A stretch of DNA of 64,000 bases, from assembly GCA_021740645.1 (NCBI GenBank), contig JAIOZL010000012.1, forward strand, positions 33,676 through 97,675, given 5' to 3'. This document shows, piece after piece, positions 1-8,502 of the stretch. The notes beneath the pieces were generated by a model. That model saw only the letters and a program-made list of their open reading frames with translations. It made no database searches and was not told the DNA's origin. Every line of letters begins with the position of its first letter. Positions within the stretch are counted from its first letter, which is position 1. The DNA is from Bacteroidales bacterium. Its GTDB lineage: Bacteria > Bacteroidota > Bacteroidia > Bacteroidales > JAADJA01. The position numbers and the translations under genes are program-made.

Positions 1-534
1 ATGGATGTCCGATTGAAAGATCAATCCCCTGTATTTGTTGTTCACCACTGCATTCATGCCCAGGTCTGCCATACCATAAAGCAAAAGGTCCACCTCATCC
101 CCTTCTTTTACATCCAGGTTTTCATGTTGTAAATACTTCAGGAATTTTGCCGTTCCAACAAGGCGATCGCTGAGTTCATCTTTTTTCAGATATACGACAT
201 AACTTTTGCCGGGCAGCATTTTTTGAGCTTGTTCAGCAAAAGGAACCATCAGGTCTTTGGGCAGGCCCCAATCCATGAAGGCTCCAAAACGGTTGACATC
301 CTTCACCCTTAAAAAAGCAAACTCTTCAAGTTGAAGAAAGGGTTTAAGGGTGGTGGCTACAATCCGATCTTCTGAGTCCTTATAAACGAAAACCTCGATT
401 TCATCATCAATTTTTATTTCGTCAGTTAAATAGGCATTGGGCAGAAGAACTTCATTTCCTTCGCTGTCATTGAGGTAGTATCCCATATCTTTCGATCGGG
501 TAACCACTAAAGTATTAATTTTTCCGAGTATCAT
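1..534 (-). CDS. CvfB-like S1 RNA-binding protein (3' end outside window)
   Basis: The frame opens with an ATG at 534 and runs without a stop for 178 codons to the left edge, so the C-terminus is missing. The protein starts MILGKINTLVVTRSKDMGYY and continues with a segment on keeping a residue string 'EVLLPNAYL', then 'LRVKDVNRFGAFMDWGLPKD', which is the typical S1 OB-fold signature, followed by 'DLLLYGMADLGMNAVVNNKY'. This order of two S1-like units is known from the CvfB/YitL family, RNA-binding proteins that influence virulence factors and mRNA stability in Firmicutes and are common in Bacteroidota. It lies 45 bases downstream of the GH3 gene on the same strand and could be cotranscribed with it. 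The function in this organism is inferred from family only. Confidence 0.85.
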   Translation of the reverse strand, partial: MILGKINTLVVTRSKDMGYYLNDSEGNEVLLPNAYLTDEIKIDDEIEVFVYKDSEDRIVATTLKPFLQLEEFAFLRVKDVNRFGAFMDWGLPKDLMVPFAEQAQKMLPGKSYVVYLKKDELSDRLVGTAKFLKYLQHENLDVKEGDEVDLLLYGMADLGMNAVVNNKYRGLIFQSDIH

Positions 535-579
535 AATAAAACAAAGGTATGGAAATGCTTTGGAGTTTGATTGAAAATA

Positions 580-2766
580 TTACCTAATTACCTTCACAGA
601 GATGGTTTGGCGAATATCAACGGAAGAAGCTCCGACCTCAATTCCATATACCCCTCTATTAAGTTTCCATTCATCGATATCCGTATTCCAGTGTCTGAGA
701 TCCTTCAATGGTATAATAAAGGTCACTTTCTGGGACTCCCCCGGTTTTAAAAATACCCGTTTTATTCCTTTAAGTGATTTTATGGGCCTGTCGGGCCCGG
801 GATCAGTATCTTTCACATAGAGTTGAACCACCTCTTCTCCTTCATAATTACCGGAATTAGAAATCCTGAGGCTAACTTCAATCTGTTCCGCCGTGCTAAA
901 AACTTCCGCATTAGTTTTTAAATCAGAATATTCGAAAGATGTATAACTTAAACCATGGCCAAAAGCATAAAGAGGTTCACCTGAAAAGTATCGATAGGTC
1001 CTGTATTTCATGCTGTAATCTTCAAAGGGAGGAAGATCTTCTGTGTCTGCATAAAAAGTAACGGGAAGCCTGCCCGAAGGATTCTGATCACCAAAGATCA
1101 GGTCTGCAATGGCTTTACCTCCCTGTTCTCCCGGATACCAGGCGAACAAAACGGCGTCTGCCAAATCGTTGATCTCTGGAAAAGCTATGGCACCTCCACC
1201 ATTGATCACCACGATCAATTTTTTATCCGGTCCGGCTTGTCTTAACTTCCGAATGAATTCTACCTGATTTTCCGGAAGTTTGATATCTGCCCGGTCACCC
1301 CCCGACTTTGAAAGCATGGCGTCTCCCTCTTCCCCTTCCAGAAGCCTGGAATTTCCTATCGAAGCAATGATCACATCAGAATTGCCAGCATGATATATAC
1401 CGTGATAAACACTATCGGTATTAAGCAAAGCCCCCATTGAATAATCCACCACAGTCCCTGCATCCACTTTTTGAATGATGCCTTCCAGGAGGGTCACCAA
1501 CTGCCCTGACAAACCATTGTAATTGCCCAGCAATACCGCATTATCTGCTGCCGTAGGGCCAGTGACATAAATTTTATGAATTTCATTTAGGTCAAGCGGA
1601 AGGCATTGGTTTTTATTTTTTAAGAGAACCACCGACTTTACAGCTGCCTCGTAAGCCAGTTGACGATGTTCCTCTGAGCCCGGAACTTCGGGGCCAATAT
1701 CTGCATAAAGCAGGTTTTCGCCCACATCGAGCAAACCCAGTTTAATTCGTGTTTTCAGAAGAGGCCAAAGAACCGCATCCAATTCTGATTCGGTTATCTT
1801 TCCTTCCTTAATTGCCTCCGGGATACTTTTATAGACTGTCCCACAATTCAGGTTGACTCCTGCTTTTACGGCCATAGCAGCTGCATCAGTGGCATCGGGC
1901 ACAATTTTCTGAAAGCTGATAAAATCACTCAAAGCCCAGCAGTCAGAGACAATATATCCGTCAAAACCCCATTGTTCCCTTAAAATGGTTTTAAGCAAGG
2001 GTGTATTTCCACAACATGGAGATCCGTACACCTGGTTATATGCACACATAACCCCGGCCACACCATTCTTCACCAGGGCTTCAAAAGCTGGCAGGTAGGT
2101 TTCATGAAAATCAATTTCCGACGGGATGGCATTAAACTCATGCCGGGTTTTCTCCGGCCCGTTATGAACGGCAAAATGCTTGGCGCATGCAGCAGCTTTA
2201 AGGTGATTAGGATCATCGCCTTGTAATCCTTTTACAAAGGCTACTCCCATCATGGAAGTAAGATATGGGTCCTCTCCCCAGGTCTCCTGGCCACGCCCCC
2301 ACCTGGGATCGCGATAAATATTTACATTGGGTGTCCAGAAGCTTAGGCCGGTATATTGCTGGTAACTTCCTTTGGCTTTGGCTGCATTATGTTTAGCCCG
2401 CGCCTCATCAGCAATGGCTGACGATACACGTTCAATCAAATCCTCATCAAATGTGGCTGCCATCCCAATGGCCTGGGGAAAGACCGTGGCTTTGCCCGCC
2501 CGGGCAACCCCATGTAAAGCTTCGTTCCACCAATTATATTCCGGGATGCCCAGCCTTTCGATAGCGGGACTATTATATAGTGTCATGGAGGCTTTTTCCT
2601 CCAAAGTTAACCTATTCATAAGGTCATCAATTCGTTCATTGATAGGCAGATTGGGGTTTTGGAAGGGGTACGAGGATTGGGAAATACCCTGACAATAAAA
2701 TATTAATGAAAATGAAAATGCAAATAAATAGAGTACACTTTTTATTGACTGACCATTTATTATCAT
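580..2766 (-). CDS. Secreted glycoside hydrolase family 3 (beta-glucosidase/beta-xylosidase type)
   Basis: This 728-residue protein begins with a hydrophobic export signal (about residues 8-27, ending near CQGISQS). The N-terminal GH3 barrel shows NWWNEALHGVAR, a KHF..H pair near residue 196, and GFDGYIVSDCWAL, in which D275 is the expected catalytic nucleophile. The second alpha/beta sandwich follows (around 380-600, with GNSRLLEGEEGD) and the tail is a fibronectin-III-like domain with VQLYVKDTDPGPDRP. The family releases terminal beta-linked sugars from oligosaccharides. The NWWNEALHGVAR region resembles bacterial and plant beta-xylosidases more than classical beta-glucosidases, but the substrate cannot be fixed by eye. 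It sits between a T9SS cargo gene and cvfB on the minus strand; no SusC/SusD pair is present, so it is not in a standard polysaccharide utilisation locus. Confidence 0.9.
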   Translation of the reverse strand: MIINGQSIKSVLYLFAFSFSLIFYCQGISQSSYPFQNPNLPINERIDDLMNRLTLEEKASMTLYNSPAIERLGIPEYNWWNEALHGVARAGKATVFPQAIGMAATFDEDLIERVSSAIADEARAKHNAAKAKGSYQQYTGLSFWTPNVNIYRDPRWGRGQETWGEDPYLTSMMGVAFVKGLQGDDPNHLKAAACAKHFAVHNGPEKTRHEFNAIPSEIDFHETYLPAFEALVKNGVAGVMCAYNQVYGSPCCGNTPLLKTILREQWGFDGYIVSDCWALSDFISFQKIVPDATDAAAMAVKAGVNLNCGTVYKSIPEAIKEGKITESELDAVLWPLLKTRIKLGLLDVGENLLYADIGPEVPGSEEHRQLAYEAAVKSVVLLKNKNQCLPLDLNEIHKIYVTGPTAADNAVLLGNYNGLSGQLVTLLEGIIQKVDAGTVVDYSMGALLNTDSVYHGIYHAGNSDVIIASIGNSRLLEGEEGDAMLSKSGGDRADIKLPENQVEFIRKLRQAGPDKKLIVVINGGGAIAFPEINDLADAVLFAWYPGEQGGKAIADLIFGDQNPSGRLPVTFYADTEDLPPFEDYSMKYRTYRYFSGEPLYAFGHGLSYTSFEYSDLKTNAEVFSTAEQIEVSLRISNSGNYEGEEVVQLYVKDTDPGPDRPIKSLKGIKRVFLKPGESQKVTFIIPLKDLRHWNTDIDEWKLNRGVYGIEVGASSVDIRQTISVKVIR

Positions 2767-2823
2767 AGGAAAATAAAATTATAAGATAATATGCGATGTG
2801 AATTTTTAAGAAGAGACTATTTT

Positions 2824-3891
2824 CTAAAGAACCACTATTTTTTTAATAACAGTGTGATTATCAATTTGAAAAATTATCATATAAATACCCGGATTTATTT
2901 GCATACGATCAAGATGATAACTTTTAGAAATTGATTTTAATGCTATCTCTTCTTCGCCCAGTTCAAATAATAATTGCCCATTCAAATCATACAACTCAAC
3001 TTTACATAAAGAAGGCTTTTTCAATTCAAATTTTATATTCAGTTCGTTCTTTACCGGGTTAGGAAAAACCGAAATATCATTTTCAATTGATCTTTCGTCC
3101 ATGGAAACAAAGAAGGTTCTGACCGAATCAATATAGGAAATAGTAGGTAAAAGCCCATCATCAGTTACCTTACAAAGTGGGAGGCCAAACCCTTCACCCA
3201 ACCATTTGTATTCGATATAAGCACGATACAGTGGGAGGCCAAAACCCAGAGAATCGATATAGAGGCTGTCATATTGTTCTACTTCCGATTTAACTCTAAG
3301 CGTTTGAAAACTTCCATAAGGAGTGATCAATGTGCCCCATCCGTCAGCATGGTTTACACGCTTTTTCCAACCTCCTGAATAGCCCAGGCCAGGAATTGCA
3401 ATTTCATGGGTAGAGTAAGAAGAGTCAATATTCCCTGCCTCTAACGGAAAATGATAAATGATGTCGGGTTGGGCATATTTATTTGGAAGGGGTATTCCAT
3501 TTAGGGTAACTCCATACCCGGCTTCTCTGAAATCTGAGGAAGAATTTTTATAAAAATAATAAATATCGGTTACCTGGAATCCAGGAAGCTGGTCGAACTC
3601 GGTGAATGACTGTGCCAGATTGGCCGATCCGAAAAAGATCAACTGGTAAGTCCAGGGTGTTTGGGTTGTGCTAACAAAAGTATCTACATTCTGAGCGTAA
3701 GGCATCATGGTTGAAAAGTCCCATGTAAAATTATTCCCGGTTTCTTCGTAATTCAGAAACCCGATATCGATGGATGAACTCAAACGGATGGTGTCCCCAG
3801 CTGAAGGCATATCGTTATTATCAATACTTATTTGGCATAGTGCATAAAAAGGGATAATTATGACGGATAAAAATAGTATGGTTTTATGCAT
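2824..3891 (-). CDS. T9SS-exported protein of unknown function
   Basis: This protein has 355 residues, with an N-terminal signal peptide (MHKTILFLSVIIIPFYALCQ) and a C-terminal Por/T9SS sorting domain of about 80 residues. The sorting domain starts at ENDISVFPNPVKNELNIKF, contains VELYDLNGQLLFELG and NPGIYMIIF, and ends KKIVVL. The middle part has many aromatic and Gly/Pro residues and is of a type common in cell-surface proteins of the phylum; I do not recognise a catalytic domain. The T9SS tail directs transport across the outer membrane and usually surface anchoring or release. A Bacteroidota -7 element (TACATTTG read on the minus strand, 3908-3915) lies 17 bases upstream of the ATG. The downstream GH3 gene starts 57 bases after its stop and may be in the same transcript. 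Confidence 0.75.
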   Translation of the reverse strand: MHKTILFLSVIIIPFYALCQISIDNNDMPSAGDTIRLSSSIDIGFLNYEETGNNFTWDFSTMMPYAQNVDTFVSTTQTPWTYQLIFFGSANLAQSFTEFDQLPGFQVTDIYYFYKNSSSDFREAGYGVTLNGIPLPNKYAQPDIIYHFPLEAGNIDSSYSTHEIAIPGLGYSGGWKKRVNHADGWGTLITPYGSFQTLRVKSEVEQYDSLYIDSLGFGLPLYRAYIEYKWLGEGFGLPLCKVTDDGLLPTISYIDSVRTFFVSMDERSIENDISVFPNPVKNELNIKFELKKPSLCKVELYDLNGQLLFELGEEEIALKSISKSYHLDRMQINPGIYMIIFQIDNHTVIKKIVVL

Positions 3892-4040
3892 GATTTTGAA
3901 GTTTGAGCAAATGTAGAAATATTATTTGAAATTGTAGAATGGTAATTACTTTTTTAGCTAGCAGTTATATTTGGCGAATGCCCGGTAATATCTATTTGTT
4001 CATGCTTGTAACATATTCCCATTTTGATTACTGTATGTTG

Positions 4041-4156
4041 CCCATTGCATACTGCCTCCTACAAATTTACCCTACTGCCTACTAAATTTTCTTTTGCCTA
4101 CTGCTTTTTGTCAACTGCCTACTGCCAATTGCATACTACCTCTCACCACCTGCCTA
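4041..4156. repeat. Degenerate CTGCCTA/CTGCCAA short-repeat tract
   Basis: The 335-base gap between the T9SS gene and the rhomboid gene holds no reading frame. About 115 bases of it are built from imperfect copies of a 7-base unit, seen as ACTGCCTCCTAC, CCTACTGCCTACT, TGCCTACTGC, CAACTGCCTACTGCC and CACCTGCCTA, separated by short T-rich or A-rich stretches. The copies are neither evenly spaced nor flanked by unique spacers of fixed length, so this is not a CRISPR. It looks like a decayed 7-bp tandem repeat. Confidence 0.6.
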
Positions 4157-4226
4157 AATCATACTTTCAATAACTGCCAAATTTTACCTAAATTAGCGCT
4201 GGTACAGCTTTTGATAAATACCCCAA

Positions 4227-4889
4227 ATGACTTCAGAAAAACAAAACATCTATAAAAGCCTTATTCCTGTAATTTTGTTCCTTGTACTTATTTGGTTGGT
4301 TAAAGGGGGGGAGATGATCACCGGCCACCCTATTGTCAATCTTGGGAATTATCCCCGCACATGGCACGGGTTACTGGGTATTCTTACAAGTCCTCTTATT
4401 CACTCCGACTTAAAACACCTTGGGGCGAATTCCGTTCCGCTTTTTGTTTTAGGAGGTTGCCTTTTTTATTTCTATAAGGAAATTTCACTTAAAGTTATTT
4501 TACTGATCTACCTCATTCCCGGCATCGCGGTTTGGGTTGGTGCTCGTGAAGCTTATCATATTGGCGCTTCGGGAGTGGTTTATGGGTTAGCCGGTTTCCT
4601 GTTTTTTAGTGGAATTGTCCGAAAAGATAATCGTTTATTGGCGATTACAATGATGATCACTTTTTTATATGGCAGCATGGTTTGGGGGATTTTTCCAGAC
4701 TTTTTTCCGGAAGAAAACATTTCCTATGAATCTCATTTCTGGGGATTGGTCACAGGCTCTATTCTTGCTTTTTATTTCAGAAAGGAAGGGCCTCAAAGGA
4801 AGGTTTATCAATGGGAACTGGAAGAAGAGGAGGAGCCGTTTGATGAGATACAAATCAATTATATTCCAGAAAATAAAAAACCGGATTAA
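4227..4889 (+). CDS. Rhomboid-family intramembrane serine protease
   Basis: This protein has 220 residues and about six hydrophobic membrane segments. The rhomboid signatures are visible in order: HSDLKHLGANS (the H-x3-H-x3-N region that lines the oxyanion side, residues 59-69), GASGVVYG with the catalytic Ser115, and YESHFWG with His170, giving the Ser-His dyad. The family cleaves single-pass membrane proteins within the bilayer. The last 35 residues form an acidic cytoplasmic tail (EEEEEP). The stop codon overlaps the start of aat by one base (TAATG), so the two are translationally linked. The natural substrate is not indicated by context. Confidence 0.88.
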   Translation: MTSEKQNIYKSLIPVILFLVLIWLVKGGEMITGHPIVNLGNYPRTWHGLLGILTSPLIHSDLKHLGANSVPLFVLGGCLFYFYKEISLKVILLIYLIPGIAVWVGAREAYHIGASGVVYGLAGFLFFSGIVRKDNRLLAITMMITFLYGSMVWGIFPDFFPEENISYESHFWGLVTGSILAFYFRKEGPQRKVYQWELEEEEEPFDEIQINYIPENKKPD

Positions 4890-5563
4890 TGCCCGTTTAC
4901 CAGCTTCCAGACCAGATAATTTTCCCAAACCCTGAAGATGCCGACCCCTCAGGTTTGCTGGCTGTAGGCGGCGACCTTAGTACAGAAAGGTTAGTACTGG
5001 CTTATGCAAGTGGAATTTTCCCCTGGTATTCTGAAGATGAACCCATTTTGTGGTGGTCACCCGACCCCCGGATGATCTTATATCCGGAGAAACTTATAGT
5101 ATCGAAAAGCCTGGCACAAGTTATCCGAAATAAAAATTACGAGGTTAGATTTGACACACGGTTCGAGGAAGTGATCAATGCTTGTTCGACTGTTGCCCGG
5201 AAAGGGGAAAAGGGGACATGGATCAACCAGGAGATGATGGACGCTTATACAATTCTTCATATAAAGGGACTTGCTCATTCGGTTGAAGTGTATATGGATG
5301 ACCAATTGGTAGGTGGTTTATACGGAGTATCCCTTGGTTCTGCATTTTTTGGTGAGTCAATGTTTTTTATGGAACCCAATGCGTCAAAGATCGCATTGTA
5401 TTATCTTGTGCAAAAAACCAGGAACTGGAACTTTAAATTTATTGATGCACAAATTGAAACCAGTCACATGAAAAGTTTGGGTGCAGTAAATATTCCCCGT
5501 TCAAGGTTTTTAAAAATGTTAAATGATGCCTTAAAGGATGAAACAAAAAAAGGAAAATGGTAG
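4889..5563 (+). CDS. aat: Leucyl/phenylalanyl-tRNA--protein transferase
   Basis: This enzyme transfers Leu or Phe from aminoacyl-tRNA to the N-terminal Arg or Lys of proteins, marking them for ClpAP degradation through the N-degron pathway. The 224-residue product has the usual length and the family core: FPNPEDADPSGLLAVGGDL, then ASGIFPWYSEDEPILWWSPD, PRMIL, and later GGLYGVSLGSAFFGESMF and SHMKSLGAVNIPR. The start ATG shares one base with the rhomboid stop, which suggests translational coupling. A -7-like TAGTTTTG overlaps its own stop codon at 5561-5568 and could help drive the next gene. Confidence 0.95.
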   Translation: MPVYQLPDQIIFPNPEDADPSGLLAVGGDLSTERLVLAYASGIFPWYSEDEPILWWSPDPRMILYPEKLIVSKSLAQVIRNKNYEVRFDTRFEEVINACSTVARKGEKGTWINQEMMDAYTILHIKGLAHSVEVYMDDQLVGGLYGVSLGSAFFGESMFFMEPNASKIALYYLVQKTRNWNFKFIDAQIETSHMKSLGAVNIPRSRFLKMLNDALKDETKKGKW

Positions 5564-5587
5564 TTTTGTAAACTTAAATTAATTCAA

Positions 5588-6061
5588 ATGTCTGACATAA
5601 AAGAGTATCTGCGTCAAGCCATTCAACTTGCCACCGACAACATAAGAAATAATGAAGGAGGGCCTTTTGGCGCTGTAGTTGTAAAAGACGGAGTGGTGAT
5701 AGGCAAAGGAGTGAATAAGGTAACTACCCATAACGACCCGACCGCTCATGCAGAGATCAATGCCATTAGGGATGCCTGCCAAAACTTAGAGAGTTTCCAG
5801 TTAAAAGATTGTGAAATCTATAGTAGTTGTGAACCCTGTCCCATGTGTCTGGGTGCCATTTACTGGGCAAGGCCTAAAAAGCTTTATTTTGCAGCCTCAA
5901 GACAGGAGGCCAGTCAGGCAGGATTCGATGATACCTATATTTATCACGAACTGAACCTTGATTTTGCCGAGCGAAAAATAAGTACAGAGCAGGTTCAAAT
6001 CAAAGAAGCGAAAGATTTATTTAATGAATGGATAAATACGAAAAACAAAATTGAATATTAA
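5588..6061 (+). CDS. guaD: Guanine deaminase (nucleoside/cytidine deaminase fold)
   Basis: This 157-residue zinc deaminase has HAEINAI (His54 ligand, Glu56 proton shuttle) and EPCPMCLGAIYWARP (Cys84 and Cys87 ligands). The segment after the zinc site (QAGFDDTYIYHEL) and the extreme C-terminus ending in NKIEY are close to Bacillus GuaD, which is why I prefer guanine deaminase over the tRNA adenosine deaminase TadA. It would convert guanine to xanthine and ammonia in purine salvage or nitrogen release. Its stop overlaps the start of the DUF456 gene by one base. The start at 5588 lies 24 bases after aat. Confidence 0.85.
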   Translation: MSDIKEYLRQAIQLATDNIRNNEGGPFGAVVVKDGVVIGKGVNKVTTHNDPTAHAEINAIRDACQNLESFQLKDCEIYSSCEPCPMCLGAIYWARPKKLYFAASRQEASQAGFDDTYIYHELNLDFAERKISTEQVQIKEAKDLFNEWINTKNKIEY

Positions 6062-6549
6062 TGGAACTGGATTTATTATGGATTATTATAGGGATGATAT
6101 TACTCATCGTAGGAATAATTGGTTGCGTATTACCAGTTATTCCGGGGCAGGTGCTTAGTTGGGGATCTTTATTGATATTGCAGCTTACTTCCCCACCCCC
6201 TTTTACAGCGAGATTCATTGTTATCTGGGCCCTGATCACTGCCGCTGTTACTGTGCTTGATTATTATGTGCCTATATGGGGTACAAAAAAATTAGGAGGT
6301 TCAAAACGGGGAATCTGGGGAGCTACCCTAGGATTAGTGATAGGTATCTTCTTTTTCCCACCTTTCGGGTTGATCATTGGGCCATTTTTGGGAGCCTACC
6401 TTGGCGAACTTACCGCAGGTAAAAGCAGCAATGTAGCTTTTAAGTCAGGCCTGGGTTCCTTTCTAGGATTTGTGGCAGGCACAATGATGAAACTTGCCAT
6501 CTCTTTTATTATGGGTTATTACTTTATTGTTAACGCTTTCAATTTGTAA
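6061..6549 (+). CDS. DUF456 family membrane protein
   Basis: This 162-residue, very hydrophobic protein has about four to five membrane segments. The pattern GCVLPVIPGQVLSWGSLL near the N-terminus, then TVLDYYVPIWGTKKLGGSKR and the Gly-rich GLIIGPFLGAYLGELTAGK, is the DUF456 arrangement of two similar halves. The biochemical role of the family is not known. It starts with a one-base overlap with guaD, so the four genes from the rhomboid protease to this one form a compact set. Confidence 0.85.
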   Translation: MELDLLWIIIGMILLIVGIIGCVLPVIPGQVLSWGSLLILQLTSPPPFTARFIVIWALITAAVTVLDYYVPIWGTKKLGGSKRGIWGATLGLVIGIFFFPPFGLIIGPFLGAYLGELTAGKSSNVAFKSGLGSFLGFVAGTMMKLAISFIMGYYFIVNAFNL

Positions 6550-6673
6550 ACAAAAAAGAAGTATTTTCGTATATGGGCATACTTAAAGCCTATTCTTAAA
6601 ACAAAACAAGATTGACTTTTAGTGAGAATTACATGAAAAATCCACACGTAAAAAAATCCAGGAATAATTGATT

Positions 6674-7609
6674 ATGAGAAAAAAAATTTTAGTTACCGGA
6701 GGAGCTGGTTTTCTTGGTTCCCATTTATGCGAAAAACTTTTAAACCAGGGCCATGAGGTGGTCAGTCTTGATAATTATTTTACCGGCCAAAAACAAAACA
6801 TTGTCCACTTACTTAAAAGCCCGTATTTCGAAATCATAAGGCACGATGTGACCATGCCTTTTTTTATTGAGGTAGATGAAATTTATAACCTGGCCTGTCC
6901 GGCCTCTCCTATCCATTACCAGTACAATGCCATTAAAACCATTAAAACTTCAGTAATGGGATCGATCAATATGCTGGGGTTGGCCAAGAGGGTAAAAGCG
7001 AAAATATTGCAGGCCTCCACGAGTGAAGTCTATGGTGATCCTAAGATACACCCACAAACAGAAGATTATTGGGGACATGTGAACCCTATTGGTACCCGAT
7101 CGTGTTACGACGAAGGGAAACGTTGCGCTGAATCCCTTTTTATTAACTATCATCGACAGAATGATGTCAGGATCAAGCTTATCCGTATATTTAATACTTA
7201 TGGCCCCAGGATGGACCCTGAAGATGGACGGGTGATCTCTAATTTTATTGTGCAGGCTTTAAAAAATAAGGATATCACCATTTATGGAAATGGCGAACAA
7301 ACCCGCAGCTTTTGTTATGTGGATGACCTGCTCGAAGGGATGGTGCGTCTAATGAACACCCCGGATAGTTTTATTGGCCCGGTTAACGTGGGCAATCCCG
7401 GCGAATTTACAATAAAACAACTGGCTGAGACGGTCATTCGGCTAACCAATTCAAAGTCGAAACTTGTGTATGAGCCTTTACCTGAAGACGACCCTATGCA
7501 ACGTCAGCCCGATATATCCCTGGCCCGAAAAGAACTTGGGTGGGAGCCGACTATCGCCCTTGAAGATGGGTTAAAACCAACCATTGAATTTTTTAAATCC
7601 ATAATTTAG
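6674..7609 (+). CDS. UDP-glucuronic acid decarboxylase (UDP-xylose synthase), SDR family
   Basis: This 311-residue protein has the Rossmann glycine motif [11 protein letters not shown] (G9, G12, G15), the SDR serine region [10 protein letters not shown] and the catalytic pair Tyr145/Lys149 in CYDEGKR. The segment [17 protein letters not shown] and the [19 protein letters not shown] stretch are characteristic of UXS, which oxidises and decarboxylates UDP-glucuronate to UDP-xylose. An upstream TTG at 6668 is in frame, but the ATG at 6674 is the natural start because the fold begins immediately ([10 protein letters not shown]). The stop is separated by one base from the next gene (RmlD-like), which points to a sugar-nucleotide operon for surface glycans. 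Confidence 0.92.
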   Translation: MRKKILVTGGAGFLGSHLCEKLLNQGHEVVSLDNYFTGQKQNIVHLLKSPYFEIIRHDVTMPFFIEVDEIYNLACPASPIHYQYNAIKTIKTSVMGSINMLGLAKRVKAKILQASTSEVYGDPKIHPQTEDYWGHVNPIGTRSCYDEGKRCAESLFINYHRQNDVRIKLIRIFNTYGPRMDPEDGRVISNFIVQALKNKDITIYGNGEQTRSFCYVDDLLEGMVRLMNTPDSFIGPVNVGNPGEFTIKQLAETVIRLTNSKSKLVYEPLPEDDPMQRQPDISLARKELGWEPTIALEDGLKPTIEFFKSII

Positions 7610-7610
7610 T

Positions 7611-8471
7611 ATGAAGGTATTACTCACAGGAAGTAAAGGGCAATTAGGTTTATCCATAAAAAATCTTGAATCCAGTTATCCCCATTTAAGTTTTATTTAT
7701 ACAGATATTGAAGAATTGGATATAACCTATAAGCCGGAACTTGATAAATTTATTGCGCAAAGCAAGATTGACTTCCTGGTAAATTGTGCCGCTTATACTG
7801 CTGTCGACAAAGCTGAAGTAGAAAAAAAGAAAGCGGCTCTGATCAATGCAACAGCAGTAAAACACCTGGCTGAGTTATCTTCCAAATACAACTACAAATT
7901 GATCCATATTTCAACAGATTATGTTTTTTCAGGGACTCATTTCAGGCCGTATATTGAAACCGACCCAACAGGCCCAAACGGTGTATATGCTGAAACAAAA
8001 AAGAAAGCTGAAGACTATGTGTACAAACATTCAAAAAATGCCTTAATACTCAGAACTTCCTGGCTTTATTCTGAATATGGAAATAATTTTGTTAAAACCA
8101 TTCAAAGATTGGGTCTGGAACGTGAAAAGCTTAATATAGTGGCTGACCAGGTAGGTACTCCTACTTATGCGGGTGACCTGGCAAAAGCTATTCTGTACAT
8201 TATCAATAAGCCGAATCAAGACGGGGTAGAAATTTATCACTTCTCGAATGAAGGAATAGCGAGTTGGTACGACTTTGCAAGAGAGATTCTGGAAATTTCG
8301 AAAATCAGCTGTGAAGTTTTTCCCATTAAAACAGAGGATTACCCCCTGCCTGCTCCCCGTCCATTTTACAGTGTGCTGAGTAAAGAAAAGTTTACCCGCA
8401 AATTTTATCCCATACCCCACTGGAAAACAAGTCTGAGGGACTGTTTGCAAAATATCAAAAAAATAAATTAA
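7611..8471 (+). CDS. rfbD: dTDP-4-dehydrorhamnose reductase
   Basis: This 286-residue SDR protein has LLTGSKGQLG at the N-terminus, VNCAAYTAVDKAE, the STDYVFSG motif and the Tyr126/Lys130 pair in VYAETKKKAE. These are the features of RmlD/RfbD, the last step of dTDP-L-rhamnose synthesis. The partner genes rmlA, rmlB and rmlC are not in this window. It starts one base after the UXS stop, so the two are almost surely cotranscribed. The C-terminal half carries the expected VADQVGTPTYAGDLA segment. Confidence 0.92.
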   Translation: MKVLLTGSKGQLGLSIKNLESSYPHLSFIYTDIEELDITYKPELDKFIAQSKIDFLVNCAAYTAVDKAEVEKKKAALINATAVKHLAELSSKYNYKLIHISTDYVFSGTHFRPYIETDPTGPNGVYAETKKKAEDYVYKHSKNALILRTSWLYSEYGNNFVKTIQRLGLEREKLNIVADQVGTPTYAGDLAKAILYIINKPNQDGVEIYHFSNEGIASWYDFAREILEISKISCEVFPIKTEDYPLPAPRPFYSVLSKEKFTRKFYPIPHWKTSLRDCLQNIKKIN

Positions 8472-8502
8472 TAATACTAACCAAATAGATTAACACTTGA
8501 TT

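Noticed and set aside
4041..4156. Possible CRISPR or minisatellite at the CTGCCTA tract
   Set aside because: The units are too short, unevenly spaced and without fixed-length unique spacers; no cas gene is near.
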